A program made the translations under genes and the position numbers. DNA of 64,000 nucleotides. Origin: Cutibacterium porci. Its GTDB lineage: Bacteria > Actinomycetota > Actinomycetes > Propionibacteriales > Propionibacteriaceae. A model generated the notes under the pieces. That model saw only the letters and a list, made by a program, of their open reading frames with translations. It searched no databases and was not told where the DNA came from. The stretch is from assembly GCF_009696315.1 (NCBI RefSeq), contig NZ_VUMG01000002.1:248001-312000 (forward strand). The letters run 5' to 3'. This document shows positions 18,039-27,054 of this stretch, piece by piece (positions within the stretch are counted from its first letter, which is position 1; every line of letters begins with the position of its first letter).

Positions 18039-19271
18039 TTACTGAGTGGCCAGCAGCGCAAAGACCTCATCGAGGATGGCGACAGCCGCCTGCGACTTTG
18101 ATCCGGTGATACGACGACCGGGCCCCTGCTGGTGGACCATGGTGATGTCGGTGCCAGCCGTACCGAATACCTTTCCGCCGCTCACATCATTAACGACCAG
18201 CAGGTCGCAACCCTTGCGTGCGAGCTTGGCCTGGGCCAGCGTCAAAAGCTGGTCACGGTCTGGCGTCGTTTCGGCGGCAAATCCGACGACGACCCTGTTT
18301 TGCACCGATTGGGAACAGATGCGAGCCAAAACGTCGGGAGTCTGATGAAGATGCAGGGTCATCGTCGCGCCTGTAGCGTCGTCACCCTCATGTTTCTTGA
18401 TCTTGGTCTCGGCAGCGACTGGCGCAAAGTCCGCCGCAGCGACGGCTTGGATGACAACATCGGCATGTCGAGCTAGGTCGTCCATAACCGTGGCAAGGTC
18501 CTCGGTGCTATCAATGTGGGTGATCTGCACGCCAGACGGCATGGGAACGTCAGTATGGGCGGCAACGATATGAACGTCCGCTCCACGGGCTGCAGCAACT
18601 TGGGCGATCGCCCTGCCCATTCGACCAGATGACGCGTTACCGAGGTAACGCACGGGGTCGATGGCCTCCCGGGTGCCACCCAAGGAGATGACGATACGTC
18701 GTCCGGCGAGGTCTTGCTGGGTCATCGCGTCGACGCACTCAGGCTCAGCGAGGAGGAGGTCGACGAATTCTGCAATTTCGTCAGGATCAGGTAGCCGACC
18801 TGGGCCCGAGTCGCGACCGGTAAGGCGTCCCGACGCTGGGTTCTTAACAACGATGCCGTGACGACGCAGAGTTGCAACGTTATCGACGGTGGCTGCATTG
18901 CGCCACATGCCGGTGTGCATGGCGGGAGCAAGTAACACCGGCGCCGAAGTGGCAAGAATCGTCGTCGTCAAGAGGTCATCGGCATGACCTCCCGCAATGC
19001 GCGCCATGAGATCAGCGGTTGCGGGAGCGACCACGACGATGTCGGCATGCTCTGCTAAACGGATATGCTCCACGCCGGGAACGTCGTCAAAAACCTCAGT
19101 ATGAACCGGATGCCCGCTCAGCGCTTCCCATGTCGGACGACCGACGAACTTGAGAGCAGCTTGAGTGGGAACAACATGCACCTCATGGCCGGCTTCGGAG
19201 AGAAGCCGCGAGAGCAAGCATGCTTTGTAGGCGGCAATCCCTCCCCCAACACCGAGAACGACGACACTCAC
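18039..19271 (-). CDS. coaBC: Bifunctional phosphopantothenoylcysteine decarboxylase / phosphopantothenate-cysteine ligase
   Basis: 410 residues. It carries out steps 2 and 3 of coenzyme A synthesis from phosphopantothenate. The N-terminal CoaC flavoprotein half has GVGGGIAAYKA and the PAMHTGMW motif (the common Asn replaced by His, as in other actinobacteria). The C-terminal CoaB half has ISLGGTREAIDPVRYLGN and ASSGRMGRAIA plus a KKHEGDDA lysine region. The start ATG lies 12 bases after rpoZ. The mihF-gmk-rpoZ-coaBC-metK order is conserved in actinobacteria. Confidence 0.95.
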   Translation of the reverse strand: MSVVVLGVGGGIAAYKACLLSRLLSEAGHEVHVVPTQAALKFVGRPTWEALSGHPVHTEVFDDVPGVEHIRLAEHADIVVVAPATADLMARIAGGHADDLLTTTILATSAPVLLAPAMHTGMWRNAATVDNVATLRRHGIVVKNPASGRLTGRDSGPGRLPDPDEIAEFVDLLLAEPECVDAMTQQDLAGRRIVISLGGTREAIDPVRYLGNASSGRMGRAIAQVAAARGADVHIVAAHTDVPMPSGVQITHIDSTEDLATVMDDLARHADVVIQAVAAADFAPVAAETKIKKHEGDDATGATMTLHLHQTPDVLARICSQSVQNRVVVGFAAETTPDRDQLLTLAQAKLARKGCDLLVVNDVSGGKVFGTAGTDITMVHQQGPGRRITGSKSQAAVAILDEVFALLATQ

Positions 19272-19283
19272 GCCGGACTCAGA

Positions 19284-19631
19284 TCAGGCGTTGGGATCAG
19301 CGAGGTCCGCGAACGGATCATCCAGCTCAATGGCCGGGGCCTCTTGAGCTGCAGCAGCTTGAGCAGCAATCTCTTCGGCATCCATCTCGTGGGCCTCGAC
19401 GACGCCGGCCTGGATCTCGCGCATAGCGATAGATAGCGGCTTTTCTTGGTTAGTAGTTTCCACCAGCGGGCCAACATTCTCTAGCAGACCTTCTGCCAGC
19501 TGGGAGTAATACGCATTGATCTGACGGGCACGCTTCGCCGCGAAGAGGACGAGGCGGTACTTCGAGTCGACGTGCTCGAGGAGCTGGTCAATGGGCGGGT
19601 TGACGATGCCTTCAGGCGTGGTCTCAGTCAA
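19284..19631 (-). CDS. rpoZ: RNA polymerase omega subunit
   Basis: 115 residues from a TTG at 19631 that has GGAGGA 6 bases upstream; a GTG at 19655 overlapping the gmk stop (GTGA) is the alternative and would add 8 residues. The conserved core reads [20 protein letters not shown] then [12 protein letters not shown], typical of actinobacterial omega. Omega helps fold and hold beta' during RNA polymerase assembly. The last 35 residues are Ala/Glu/Asp-rich. Confidence 0.93.
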   Translation of the reverse strand: MTETTPEGIVNPPIDQLLEHVDSKYRLVLFAAKRARQINAYYSQLAEGLLENVGPLVETTNQEKPLSIAMREIQAGVVEAHEMDAEEIAAQAAAAQEAPAIELDDPFADLADPNA

Positions 19632-19651
19632 GGAATGTCCTCCAGATATGG

Positions 19652-20251
19652 TCACAGACTCAGCAAGTCTACCAGACGCGCAACTGCATGGTCTACGGTA
19701 TCGTTAACGACGACGGCGTCGAATTCGTCAGCATTGGCCAGCTCCACCTTTGCCGTCTCGAGGCGCTGGCTCTGCTGCTTCGGCGTCTCAGTACCACGAC
19801 CCCGCAACCGACGAACTAACTCGTCCCACGAGGGTGGTGCAAGGAAAATCTGGGTCGCCTGCGGATAGGTCTCGCGCACCTGGCGAGCTCCTTGCAAGTC
19901 AATCTCTAAGACGACAGTGCGATGATCTGCAACCGCTTGCTCCACGGGCCCCCGCGGTGTGCCGTACCGATGGCTGTTATGGACGGTTGCCCATTCGAGT
20001 AACCCGCCGGTGTCGATGAGCTTATCGAACTGATCAGGGGTGATGAAGTCGTAATCGATCCCATCGCGTTCCGATGGACGCGGCGGACGTGTGGTCACCG
20101 ACCTCGAAACGACAATCTCTGGGTGGCTACGCATCAAAGCCCCCACTACGGTCCCCTTCCCGACAGCTGTCGGCCCAGAGACGACAGCCACGGTGACCGG
20201 GCCGCGATGTCGAAGACCTCGGGACTTCGGGATGACGGGGTCACTACTCAT
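19652..20251 (-). CDS. gmk: Guanylate kinase
   Basis: 199 residues. It phosphorylates GMP to GDP. The P-loop [10 protein letters not shown] near residue 25 and the GMP-binding stretch [20 protein letters not shown] are intact. ATG at 20251. It is preceded by the hairpin that ends mihF, so it may have its own promoter in the 65-base gap or depend on read-through. Confidence 0.95.
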   Translation of the reverse strand: MSSDPVIPKSRGLRHRGPVTVAVVSGPTAVGKGTVVGALMRSHPEIVVSRSVTTRPPRPSERDGIDYDFITPDQFDKLIDTGGLLEWATVHNSHRYGTPRGPVEQAVADHRTVVLEIDLQGARQVRETYPQATQIFLAPPSWDELVRRLRGRGTETPKQQSQRLETAKVELANADEFDAVVVNDTVDHAVARLVDLLSL

Positions 20252-20299
20252 AAGAACACCCTAATGGCTTGCAACGACACGGTGCCATCAGAGGTACTT

Positions 20300-20326
20300 A
20301 CGCTCCTCAGAGGTATTTAGGAGCGT
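20300..20326 (-). terminator. Hairpin over the mihF stop codon, with a short direct repeat
   Basis: ACGCTCCT (20300-20307) pairs with AGGAGCGT (20319-20326) across 11 bases; the stem includes the mihF stop codon. A 12-base imperfect direct repeat, CAGAGGTAnTTA, at 20289-20300 and 20308-20319 overlaps it. There is no U-tract, so partial termination or mRNA 3'-end protection is as likely as full termination. Confidence 0.5.
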
Positions 20327-20637
20327 CGATCAAACTCAGCACGCAAACCAGCGATCTGATGGCGCCCGAGCCCCCGAATACGCCGATTCGGAGCGATCTC
20401 GAGACGCTCCATGATCTCCGCTGCGCGCTTCTCCCCGACGCGTGGCAGAGCCTTGAGCAGATCCACCACCTTGACATGAGCAAGCACTTCGTCGTTAGCT
20501 GCCTTATCAAGGGCCTCAGATAGGGTGATATTGCCGGAGCGAACCTGCGCTTTGAAATCAGCACGGACTCTTCGCGCCCGTGTCGCTGCTTCACGAGCGG
20601 CCGAAAGCTGTTCAGGTGAAAGAGTGGGTATGGACAC
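20317..20637 (-). CDS. mihF: Actinobacterial integration host factor (mIHF)
   Basis: 106 residues. It is a nucleoid-associated DNA-binding protein, unrelated to proteobacterial IHF. The N-terminal helix is basic (AATRARRVRADFKAQV), followed by LSEALDKAANDEVLAHVKVV and the helix-two-turn-helix region LPRVGEKRAAEIMERL then RRIRGLGRHQ. GTG start at 20637 with GGAGG 5-6 bases upstream. It heads the block mihF-gmk-rpoZ-coaBC-metK, as in mycobacteria. Confidence 0.92.
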   Translation of the reverse strand: MSIPTLSPEQLSAAREAATRARRVRADFKAQVRSGNITLSEALDKAANDEVLAHVKVVDLLKALPRVGEKRAAEIMERLEIAPNRRIRGLGRHQIAGLRAEFDRRS

Positions 20638-20728
20638 GAGCCCCTCCGATCAGGTGTGCAGCGCCTCGGCGCGACAGCGGGAAGTCTCCACCGGGGACCC
20701 GATGGAAACGTTCGGCACATTAGTATGC

Positions 20729-21556
20729 TTACTCGCTGGTTGTGTCCGTTTTGTCGAGATCTGTCACCAATTCTTGATCTTTTGAGGCTGGATGTTCTCC
20801 AACGACCAGGCCAATCTCACCCACGCGATTCTCAGACTCCATGACATTTTTGCTAGCCGTATCCACATTGGCCGCCTCAGTAGAGGACAGGAAGCCATCT
20901 GAATCACTAGGCGCAGCGTCGACATTGTCATTGCCAATGGACACCTGGGCTATGGCTACCTGGCCACAATCATCATCTGACGCTGGGGCGTCATCGAATA
21001 CTGCAGCTTCCGGCACTGAAGAGTCTGAGGGGTCCGCCTCATCCCCAGTACGGGCGGGTCCATGACTGATGACAGCACCAAGGAGTCCATTGAGAAATGG
21101 GGCTGAATCGTCGGTCGAGAACTCCTCACTCAACTCGATAGCTTCCGAAATCACCGCCTCATTCGGGGTATCCGTATGCAAGATCTCAAAAGCTCCCAGG
21201 CGGGCGAGAATACGGTCTACCCTCGGCATGCGAGCTAACGTCCAGCCTTCGGATAAGCAATCACTCAGAACCGAGTCAAGGCCGACCTGGGTAGCAGCCA
21301 CTCCACGGACCAGTTCAGCCGCGAACGGCCTGACCGGATTAGTGAAGACACCTGGACGAGCTGCCAGCACATCCAGCGGGTCAGCGCCCATGAGATCCGC
21401 TTCGAACAGAATGTCGAGAGCCTGTTTTCGAGCCTTCGACCGTGTCGAGAGATCCGCGTGTTTTTGAATATCCCCGCTGACGCGTCTGACCTCGAGGTCG
21501 CCGATCCTCTCGATGGGGCCTTCGTCGCCAGAGGACGGAACGCTATTCGTACTCAC
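20729..21556 (-). CDS. nusB: Transcription antitermination factor NusB with long acidic C-terminal extension
   Basis: 275 residues, almost twice the usual 130-160. The NusB core lies at about residues 38-165 ([60 protein letters not shown]). It binds boxA RNA with NusE in rRNA antitermination. A head of 37 residues precedes it, and about 110 residues of acidic, Ser/Ala-rich, probably disordered tail follow. The GTG start overlaps the efp stop (GTGA), so the head is probably translated. Nothing in the tail is recognisable. Confidence 0.92.
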   Translation of the reverse strand: MSTNSVPSSGDEGPIERIGDLEVRRVSGDIQKHADLSTRSKARKQALDILFEADLMGADPLDVLAARPGVFTNPVRPFAAELVRGVAATQVGLDSVLSDCLSEGWTLARMPRVDRILARLGAFEILHTDTPNEAVISEAIELSEEFSTDDSAPFLNGLLGAVISHGPARTGDEADPSDSSVPEAAVFDDAPASDDDCGQVAIAQVSIGNDNVDAAPSDSDGFLSSTEAANVDTASKNVMESENRVGEIGLVVGEHPASKDQELVTDLDKTDTTSE

Positions 21557-22122
21557 TTCTCAGAGATACGGCCGAGGTAATCACCAGACCGGGTGTCGAC
21601 CTTGACTTTTTCACCCGTCGTAATGAACAACGGTACCTGGATCTCACGTCCAGTTTCGAGGGTCGCAGGCTTGGTACCGCCGGTGGAGCGGTCACCCTGT
21701 AAGCCGGGCTCGGTGTAGGTGATTTCCAACTCAACCGAGGCCGGCAAATCAATGTAGAGCGGGTTTCCCTCGTGCAAAGCCACGGTCGCCGTCTGGTTCT
21801 CAAGCATGAAGTCCTTGGCGTCGCCAACGACCTCAGTCGGAATCGGCAACTGCTCATAGGTTGTCTCATCCATAAAGATGTAAGCGTCGCCGTCCTGGTA
21901 GAGGTACTGCATATCGCGCCGATCAACCTCGGCGGACTCAATCTTGACGTCAGAGTTGAAGGTACGATCGACGACCTTGCCACTCAGCACGTGCTTGAGC
22001 TTGGTACGCACGACGGTATTGCCCTTGCCCGGCTTGTGGTGTTGGAACCAGATGACCGTCCACAGCTGGCCGTCAAGGTCGAGAACGGTGCCGTTCTTGA
22101 TGTCATTGGTGGAGATAACCAC
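21553..22122 (-). CDS. efp: Translation elongation factor P
   Basis: 189 residues from a GTG at 22122 ([11 protein letters not shown]), which matches family N-termini and has GAAAGGGA upstream at good spacing. An ATG at 22176 would add 18 atypical residues. EF-P relieves ribosome stalling at polyproline. The domain I loop HHKPGKGN holds the Lys placed near the peptidyl-transferase centre; domains II and III are complete ([47 protein letters not shown]). No modification gene is visible in the window. It is coupled to nusB. Confidence 0.94.
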   Translation of the reverse strand: MVISTNDIKNGTVLDLDGQLWTVIWFQHHKPGKGNTVVRTKLKHVLSGKVVDRTFNSDVKIESAEVDRRDMQYLYQDGDAYIFMDETTYEQLPIPTEVVGDAKDFMLENQTATVALHEGNPLYIDLPASVELEITYTEPGLQGDRSTGGTKPATLETGREIQVPLFITTGEKVKVDTRSGDYLGRISEK

Positions 22123-22246
22123 AGGTCGGTCCCTTTCGGAGTTGTCGGATGGGAGATGGACGGGTGGGTTAGCCACGCGGGCCCATCTTGACCAAGTGTA
22201 GCGGAATCATGGCGTACCACGTTGGTGCGGAAGGCGCCACGCTCAC

Positions 22247-22257
22247 TCGCGATAATG
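22247..22257 (+). repeat. TCGCGATAATG motif, first of two copies in the efp-ppk2 gap
   Basis: The 11-base TCGCGATAATG occurs at 22247-22257 and again at 22387-22397, 140 bases apart, in the 282-base gap between the divergent efp and ppk2 genes. The second copy contains the likely -10 element of ppk2. The rest of the gap shows no gene; an inverted promoter for efp is expected there, but I cannot point to it with confidence. Confidence 0.4.
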
Positions 22258-22355
22258 ATGAGCCAGGTACAGCCTTAACAGTTGAGGTCTTTTCAACCAG
22301 CAGTCTTCACGCTGGGCAGGTGTACATCTACCAGAGATCACGACGTCACCATTCG

Positions 22356-22397
22356 TTTACCGTCAGGCCGCTCTGCTATACCACGGTCGCGATAATG
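22356..22397 (+). promoter_or_regulatory. Putative ppk2 promoter; transcript may be leaderless
   Basis: GATAAT at 22391-22396 is a good -10 element only 8 bases before the ppk2 ATG at 22405, which has no Shine-Dalgarno sequence. Initiation about 7 bases downstream of the -10 would put the first nucleotide at or next to the ATG, giving a leaderless mRNA. An alternative is TTTACC (22356) with TATACC (22377). Confidence 0.4.
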
Positions 22398-22404
22398 TGA
22401 CGCC

Positions 22405-23355
22405 ATGCATGACCTCGATTCCACCGAGCTGCGAGCCAGTTTCAACCCCGCGACGGATTCCGACCAGCATTCTCTGCGCGAGTTTATTGATCTGGTGGCT
22501 GACGCGGGATATGTCGTCGACTCCGATGAGCATGGCGATGATCCTGAGCTCATCGCCCCCGACGGTTCAGCGGTGGAAACGTGGCACGAGGATTATCCAT
22601 ACCCGACCCTCATGGATCGTCGCGAGTATGAAACCCAAAAGAGGCTCCTACAGATTGAGTTGCTCAAGCTTCAATACTCTATTGACGACACGGGTGAGCG
22701 TCACGTCATTGTCTTTGAAGGCCGAGATGCTGCAGGAAAAGGTGGAGCCATTAAGAGATTCAGCGAGCACCTCAATCCACGTCGTTGTCGTGTCGTAGCC
22801 CTTGACAAACCGTCCGACCGCGAACTCGGTCAATGGAATTTCCAACGGTATATTCAGCACCTTCCTACAGCCGGAGAGATCGTCCTATTTGACCGCTCGT
22901 GGTACAACCGCGGCGGTGTGGAACGTGTCATGGGGTTTTGCACCGATGAAGAGCATCGGATTTTCCTTCGTCAAGCGCCGATCCTCGAAGAGATGATGAT
23001 CGAATCAGGCATTCATGTGACGAAGTTCTGGTTCTCTGTTACCCGGCAGGAGCAGCGCACTCGATTCGCAATTCGCCAGCTCGATCCAGTCCGCCGCTGG
23101 AAGCTCTCCCCTATGGACCTAGAATCACTGGGACGCTGGGACGACTACACCCGTGCCAAAGAGGAAATGTTCGCCGCTACCGACACCGATGCCGCACCGT
23201 GGATATGCATCAAATCAAATGATAAGAAACGTGCGCGTCTCAATGCGATGAGGTATTTCTTGTCACAGTATGACTACGAGGGCAAAGATGTGGACGTCGT
23301 CGGACAGCCTGATCCGAGGTTGGTACGTCGAGCCCGGGATATGGTTGGAGACTGA
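22405..23355 (+). CDS. ppk2: Polyphosphate kinase 2
   Basis: 316 residues. It transfers phosphate between polyphosphate and nucleotides. Walker A FEGRDAAGKGGAIKRF lies near 104-115, followed by the lid Lys/Arg region (ALDKPSDRELGQWNFQRY), Walker B FDRSWYNRGGVERVMGF and KFWFSVTRQEQ. About 85 residues precede the core, as in the single-domain PPK2 group. It stands alone on the plus strand between efp and the convergent aroB. Polyphosphate is an established energy store in propionibacteria. Whether it prefers ADP, GDP or AMP cannot be read from the sequence. Confidence 0.93.
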   Translation: MHDLDSTELRASFNPATDSDQHSLREFIDLVADAGYVVDSDEHGDDPELIAPDGSAVETWHEDYPYPTLMDRREYETQKRLLQIELLKLQYSIDDTGERHVIVFEGRDAAGKGGAIKRFSEHLNPRRCRVVALDKPSDRELGQWNFQRYIQHLPTAGEIVLFDRSWYNRGGVERVMGFCTDEEHRIFLRQAPILEEMMIESGIHVTKFWFSVTRQEQRTRFAIRQLDPVRRWKLSPMDLESLGRWDDYTRAKEEMFAATDTDAAPWICIKSNDKKRARLNAMRYFLSQYDYEGKDVDVVGQPDPRLVRRARDMVGD

Positions 23356-23425
23356 CTCAGACGCCCCCATGCTATGCGTGGAACCGTCAACCCGCGTCGA
23401 CGACTCGACCCGATGCTAATCGGCT

Positions 23426-24508
23426 CTACTCCGTACAACACCTGGCATAGCACTCAGCCAGCACAGCTTCATCCGGGTCGACAATCATGGCCACCAGACC
23501 GGGTTTACCGATGCCGACAAATCGCAACACCCGACGCCCAGTTCGCGGGTCTATCCTCGTTTTTTTGTCCAGATTCATCGTCTCGCGCAAATCTGCCCAT
23601 TCGACGCCATCGCATGTTACTGGCAATCCAATCCCAGATAGTATCTCTCGAGTACGCGCGACGACGTCGCCGGACAATCCCAGATACCGGTGTGACAACT
23701 CCGCCGCGAACACCATACCGACCGCGTCAGCCTCACCATGACGCCACGTGAAGTGTTTGTGCGCCTCAATAGCGTGGGCTAAGGTGTGCCCATAATTAAG
23801 TTTCTCGCGCCCAACTTCATTTCCCGATGACATCCGCTCGTGCAAATCTGCACTCACGGCACCAGCTTTAACGGCTACCGCACGCGTCAGCACCTCGGCA
23901 AAAGTTGGGGACGTGACGTCAGTCACATGAGTATCGCCTGAAATGAGGTCAAGAATGACTGGGTCGTCGATGAATCCGCATTTGACGATCTCCGCCAGAC
24001 CGGAGCGTACTTCTCGCAGGGGCAATGTCGCTAGTAGGTCGGTGTCGCATAAAACGCCAATGGGTTCATGAAAGGCACCAACAAGGTTTTTCCCGGCAGG
24101 GATATTAATGCCAGTCTTGCCACCGATCGAGGCATCCGCCATGGCTAGCACTGTTGTCGGAACGTGAATGACGTCAATCCCACGCATCCATGTGGCGGCT
24201 AAGAACCCCGCAATATCGGTCGTGGCACCTCCTCCAAGCCCGACGATGACGTCGCCACGAGTCATAGTGGCCTGCGCCAATGTGTGCCAGCCATCGACAA
24301 GAACCTCGGGGGTCTTGGCGGCTTCGGCGTCGGGAATAGCGATGATCACAGGATCATCAATACCGAGGCGCGAGACCAGATGGATCAACGTTTGTGGGCA
24401 TACCACCGCTGCTCGACGGCCCGCCACCAAGTTAGGCAGCTCTGCGAGTGCTCCCGGACCGATCGTCACCTGGTACGGCTCGTCCGCAGTCACCTCTACA
24501 CGATTCAC
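23426..24508 (-). CDS. aroB: 3-dehydroquinate synthase
   Basis: 360 residues. It converts DAHP to 3-dehydroquinate, the second step of the shikimate pathway. The NAD site GLGGGATTDIAGFLAATWMRG, substrate/metal residues in KTGINIPAGKNLVGAF, NYGHTLAHAIE and the HGEAVG-type HGEADAVGM zinc His are present. GTG start overlapping the aroK stop (GTGA). It is the last gene of the chain aroE-aroC-aroK-aroB. Confidence 0.96.
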   Translation of the reverse strand: MNRVEVTADEPYQVTIGPGALAELPNLVAGRRAAVVCPQTLIHLVSRLGIDDPVIIAIPDAEAAKTPEVLVDGWHTLAQATMTRGDVIVGLGGGATTDIAGFLAATWMRGIDVIHVPTTVLAMADASIGGKTGINIPAGKNLVGAFHEPIGVLCDTDLLATLPLREVRSGLAEIVKCGFIDDPVILDLISGDTHVTDVTSPTFAEVLTRAVAVKAGAVSADLHERMSSGNEVGREKLNYGHTLAHAIEAHKHFTWRHGEADAVGMVFAAELSHRYLGLSGDVVARTREILSGIGLPVTCDGVEWADLRETMNLDKKTRIDPRTGRRVLRFVGIGKPGLVAMIVDPDEAVLAECYARCCTE

Positions 24509-25014
24509 GACTTCCCCTCTAAGTCGGCTAGTTCCGACACGATGACGTCGACGACTTGTTCCGGTGACAGCGTGTCAGTGACCACCCGAATCGTCGCAGG
24601 TCGCTGATAGACCGCCTGACGTTCTTTCATGAGGCGCACGAGCTGTGAATGCACCTGGCTACCCAGCAGCGGGCGACCGGTATCCTTCAGCCCGACACGA
24701 TTAGCGGCGGTACGGGCTGAGACGTCCAGCCAGACAACGCACACTTGATCCAGCGCTTTTCCGACCTCGGCGTCTACTGGGGCTCCCCCACCGAGTGACA
24801 CCACGCCGTCGCCAGAAAGCGCGGCAAGAGTCTCCCGTCTCTCAACCTCACGAAAGTAGGGTTCCCCCTCAACGAGGAAAATCTCGGTGATGTCACGCCC
24901 CTCGATCTGCTCTATCACGGCATCGACGTCAACAAACTGTTCTCCGATGCGCTCAGCGAGCAACGGGCCAACGGTTGACTTGCCCGATCCAGGGGCACCG
25001 ATGAGGGCTATCAC
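24505..25014 (-). CDS. aroK: Shikimate kinase
   Basis: 169 residues. It phosphorylates shikimate at the 3-hydroxyl. P-loop [15 protein letters not shown] near residues 6-20, DVDAVIEQ (Asp contacting shikimate), REVERRE and [10 protein letters not shown] are in place, and a TGRPLL lid follows. GTG start overlapping the aroC stop by 4 bases. Confidence 0.95.
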   Translation of the reverse strand: MIALIGAPGSGKSTVGPLLAERIGEQFVDVDAVIEQIEGRDITEIFLVEGEPYFREVERRETLAALSGDGVVSLGGGAPVDAEVGKALDQVCVVWLDVSARTAANRVGLKDTGRPLLGSQVHSQLVRLMKERQAVYQRPATIRVVTDTLSPEQVVDVIVSELADLEGKS

Positions 25015-26207
25015 GGAGCCACCACCAGACCACGATCAGCGAGACGATTCAGGTAGGCCTGCGCATTGCGACGCGTCTCAGCCACCGAATCTCCGCCAAA
25101 CTTCTCTAAGGCACACTCGGCCAATACCAATGCGACCATTCCTTCGGCCACGACCCCGGCGGCCGGAACCGCACACACATCGGAACGCTGGTGGTGAGCC
25201 TTCGCGGCCTGACCGGTAACCACATCCACCGTCGGCAATGCTCGCGGCACAGTAGCAATCGGCTTCATGGCCGCACGTAGCCGTAGTACTTGGCCAGTCG
25301 ACATGCCACCTTCCGTGCCACCGGAACGGTCACTCATCCTATGAATACCGGACTGGGTCGGCTCAATCCAGTCGTGAGCCTGCGATCCTCGACGGCGAGC
25401 CAGATCAAAACCATCACCAATTTCGACACCCTTAATCGCTTGAATGCCCATCAAGGCCCCGGCCAGACGAGCATCTAGTCGCCGGTCTGCCTGGATGTGC
25501 GATCCCAACCCGGCTGGTACGCCATAGGCCAGCACCTCGACGACGCCTCCCAAGGTGTCACCCTCTTTCCGGCAGGCTTCAACTTCTGCAACCATGCGCT
25601 CGCTCGTGGCCGGATCAGCGCAACGCACTGGATCGGAGTCAATACGGGGCAGGTCTTCAGGCCTTGGACGCAGACTGTCCGGAGCCTCGACGTGGCCCAA
25701 GGACACCACATGGGAAAGCACGTCAATGTCGAGGGCCTGTCGAAGGAAAGCCTTCGCGACTGCCCCTAACGCCACTCGGGCAGCTGTCTCGCGAGCAGAA
25801 GCACGCTCCAGAATCGGCCGTGCCTCATCAAAGTCGTATTTCTGCATACCCGCAAGATCAGCGTGGCCAGGCCGGGGCCGCGTCAGCGCAGCGCCACGAG
25901 CTTGGCCCGCCAACACTGCGGGATCCACCGGATCTGGTGACATGACAGTGCGCCATTTCTCCCACTCCGAATTACCAATCCGGATTGCGATGGGATCTCC
26001 TAGAGTCTCACCGTGACGAAATCCGGCAATCAATTCCAATTCGTCGGCTTCAAAAGACATGCGGGCACCTCGCCCCACCCCGAGGCGGCGGCGTCGCAGC
26101 TCCGTAGAAATCTCGACAGCCCCTACACGGACATGAGCCGGAATACCCTCCATTGTCGCGACGAGAGCAGGACCGTGGGACTCCCCGGCAGTGAGGTAAC
26201 GCAACAT
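25011..26207 (-). CDS. aroC: Chorismate synthase
   Basis: 398 residues. It converts 5-enolpyruvylshikimate 3-phosphate to chorismate with reduced [19 protein letters not shown] at the start, [27 protein letters not shown] and the [14 protein letters not shown] signature are intact, as is [11 protein letters not shown] later. ATG at 26207. It is coupled to aroK and follows aroE with a short gap. aroA and the DAHP synthase gene are not in the window. Confidence 0.96.
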   Translation of the reverse strand: MLRYLTAGESHGPALVATMEGIPAHVRVGAVEISTELRRRRLGVGRGARMSFEADELELIAGFRHGETLGDPIAIRIGNSEWEKWRTVMSPDPVDPAVLAGQARGAALTRPRPGHADLAGMQKYDFDEARPILERASARETAARVALGAVAKAFLRQALDIDVLSHVVSLGHVEAPDSLRPRPEDLPRIDSDPVRCADPATSERMVAEVEACRKEGDTLGGVVEVLAYGVPAGLGSHIQADRRLDARLAGALMGIQAIKGVEIGDGFDLARRRGSQAHDWIEPTQSGIHRMSDRSGGTEGGMSTGQVLRLRAAMKPIATVPRALPTVDVVTGQAAKAHHQRSDVCAVPAAGVVAEGMVALVLAECALEKFGGDSVAETRRNAQAYLNRLADRGLVVAP

Positions 26208-26220
26208 GAGTTCTAGTCTT

Positions 26221-27027
26221 TCAAAGGTGAGTACGTTCGGTCAGAGCGTTCTGCGCTGTGGACCTCAATAAGCGCATCGGCACCTGGCGGCCAGTCATAA
26301 GGCGCACCTGGTCGACAGCTTGTCCGGCAAGCAGATCTAAACCGTCAATAACGGTGATGCCGGCGGCCTCACCGGCGACAGTTAATGGGGTTGGCCAGGG
26401 ATCATAGATGACGTCGAAGACCGCCTTCGTTCGAGCTGCAAGATCCCCAGCACGCGTCAACAGTGAACTTGCTGGAACTGTTGAGACCACGAGATCGCAC
26501 TGCGGAGGGTCTGCCCCAAAAGGCTGCCACGAAACATGAAGGCCGAGGCGATGAGCGAGCTCAAGAATCTCCGTTGATCGCTGACGCGAGCGCGACATCA
26601 CGACGAGTTCTCGCGCGCCGAGGTCGATAGTAGCGGCAAGGACGGATCGGGCTGTTGCACCCGCGCCAAGCATCACCACTGTGCCAACGTCCGTCACTCC
26701 GTTGGCACGAAGCGCAATACCTGCCCCAGTGACGTCAGTATTGCGGACAATGGCGTTCTTCCCGCATCGAACCCAGGTATTTGCTGCACCCAACAAATCA
26801 ACTGTCGAGTCGGTCTGGCCTAACCCGACCACATCGACCTTGTGGGGCATCGTCACTGACAATCCGCGCCAGGAATCGTCAATCCCATCGATAAACGCTC
26901 CCAAACCACCAGAGGCAATATCGATAGCCTGATAAGTCCAGTCCAGATTGAGGAACTGGTATGCAGCGCGATGAATTGCTGGGGATAAGGAATGAGCTAT
27001 TGGGTGGCCTATCACCGCGCAGTGCAT
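26221..27027 (-). CDS. aroE: Shikimate dehydrogenase
   Basis: 268 residues from the ATG at 27027, which has GGAGG 7 bases upstream; a GTG at 27033 sits too close to that site. It reduces 3-dehydroshikimate with [22 protein letters not shown] (shikimate binding), TMPHKVDVV with the catalytic Lys, and the Rossmann loop [11 protein letters not shown] are clear. It is slightly divergent (for instance [12 protein letters not shown] in place of the usual VNTL), but the active-site residues are kept. It lies directly after mltG. Confidence 0.92.
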   Translation of the reverse strand: MHCAVIGHPIAHSLSPAIHRAAYQFLNLDWTYQAIDIASGGLGAFIDGIDDSWRGLSVTMPHKVDVVGLGQTDSTVDLLGAANTWVRCGKNAIVRNTDVTGAGIALRANGVTDVGTVVMLGAGATARSVLAATIDLGARELVVMSRSRQRSTEILELAHRLGLHVSWQPFGADPPQCDLVVSTVPASSLLTRAGDLAARTKAVFDVIYDPWPTPLTVAGEAAGITVIDGLDLLAGQAVDQVRLMTGRQVPMRLLRSTAQNALTERTHL

Positions 27028-27054
27028 TGCCACTCCTCCTATCTCAGCATGTAC

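Noticed and set aside
22123-22176. ATG at 22176 as the efp start
   Set aside because: The 18 extra residues match no EF-P, while the GTG at 22122 has a good ribosome site and family-like N-terminus.
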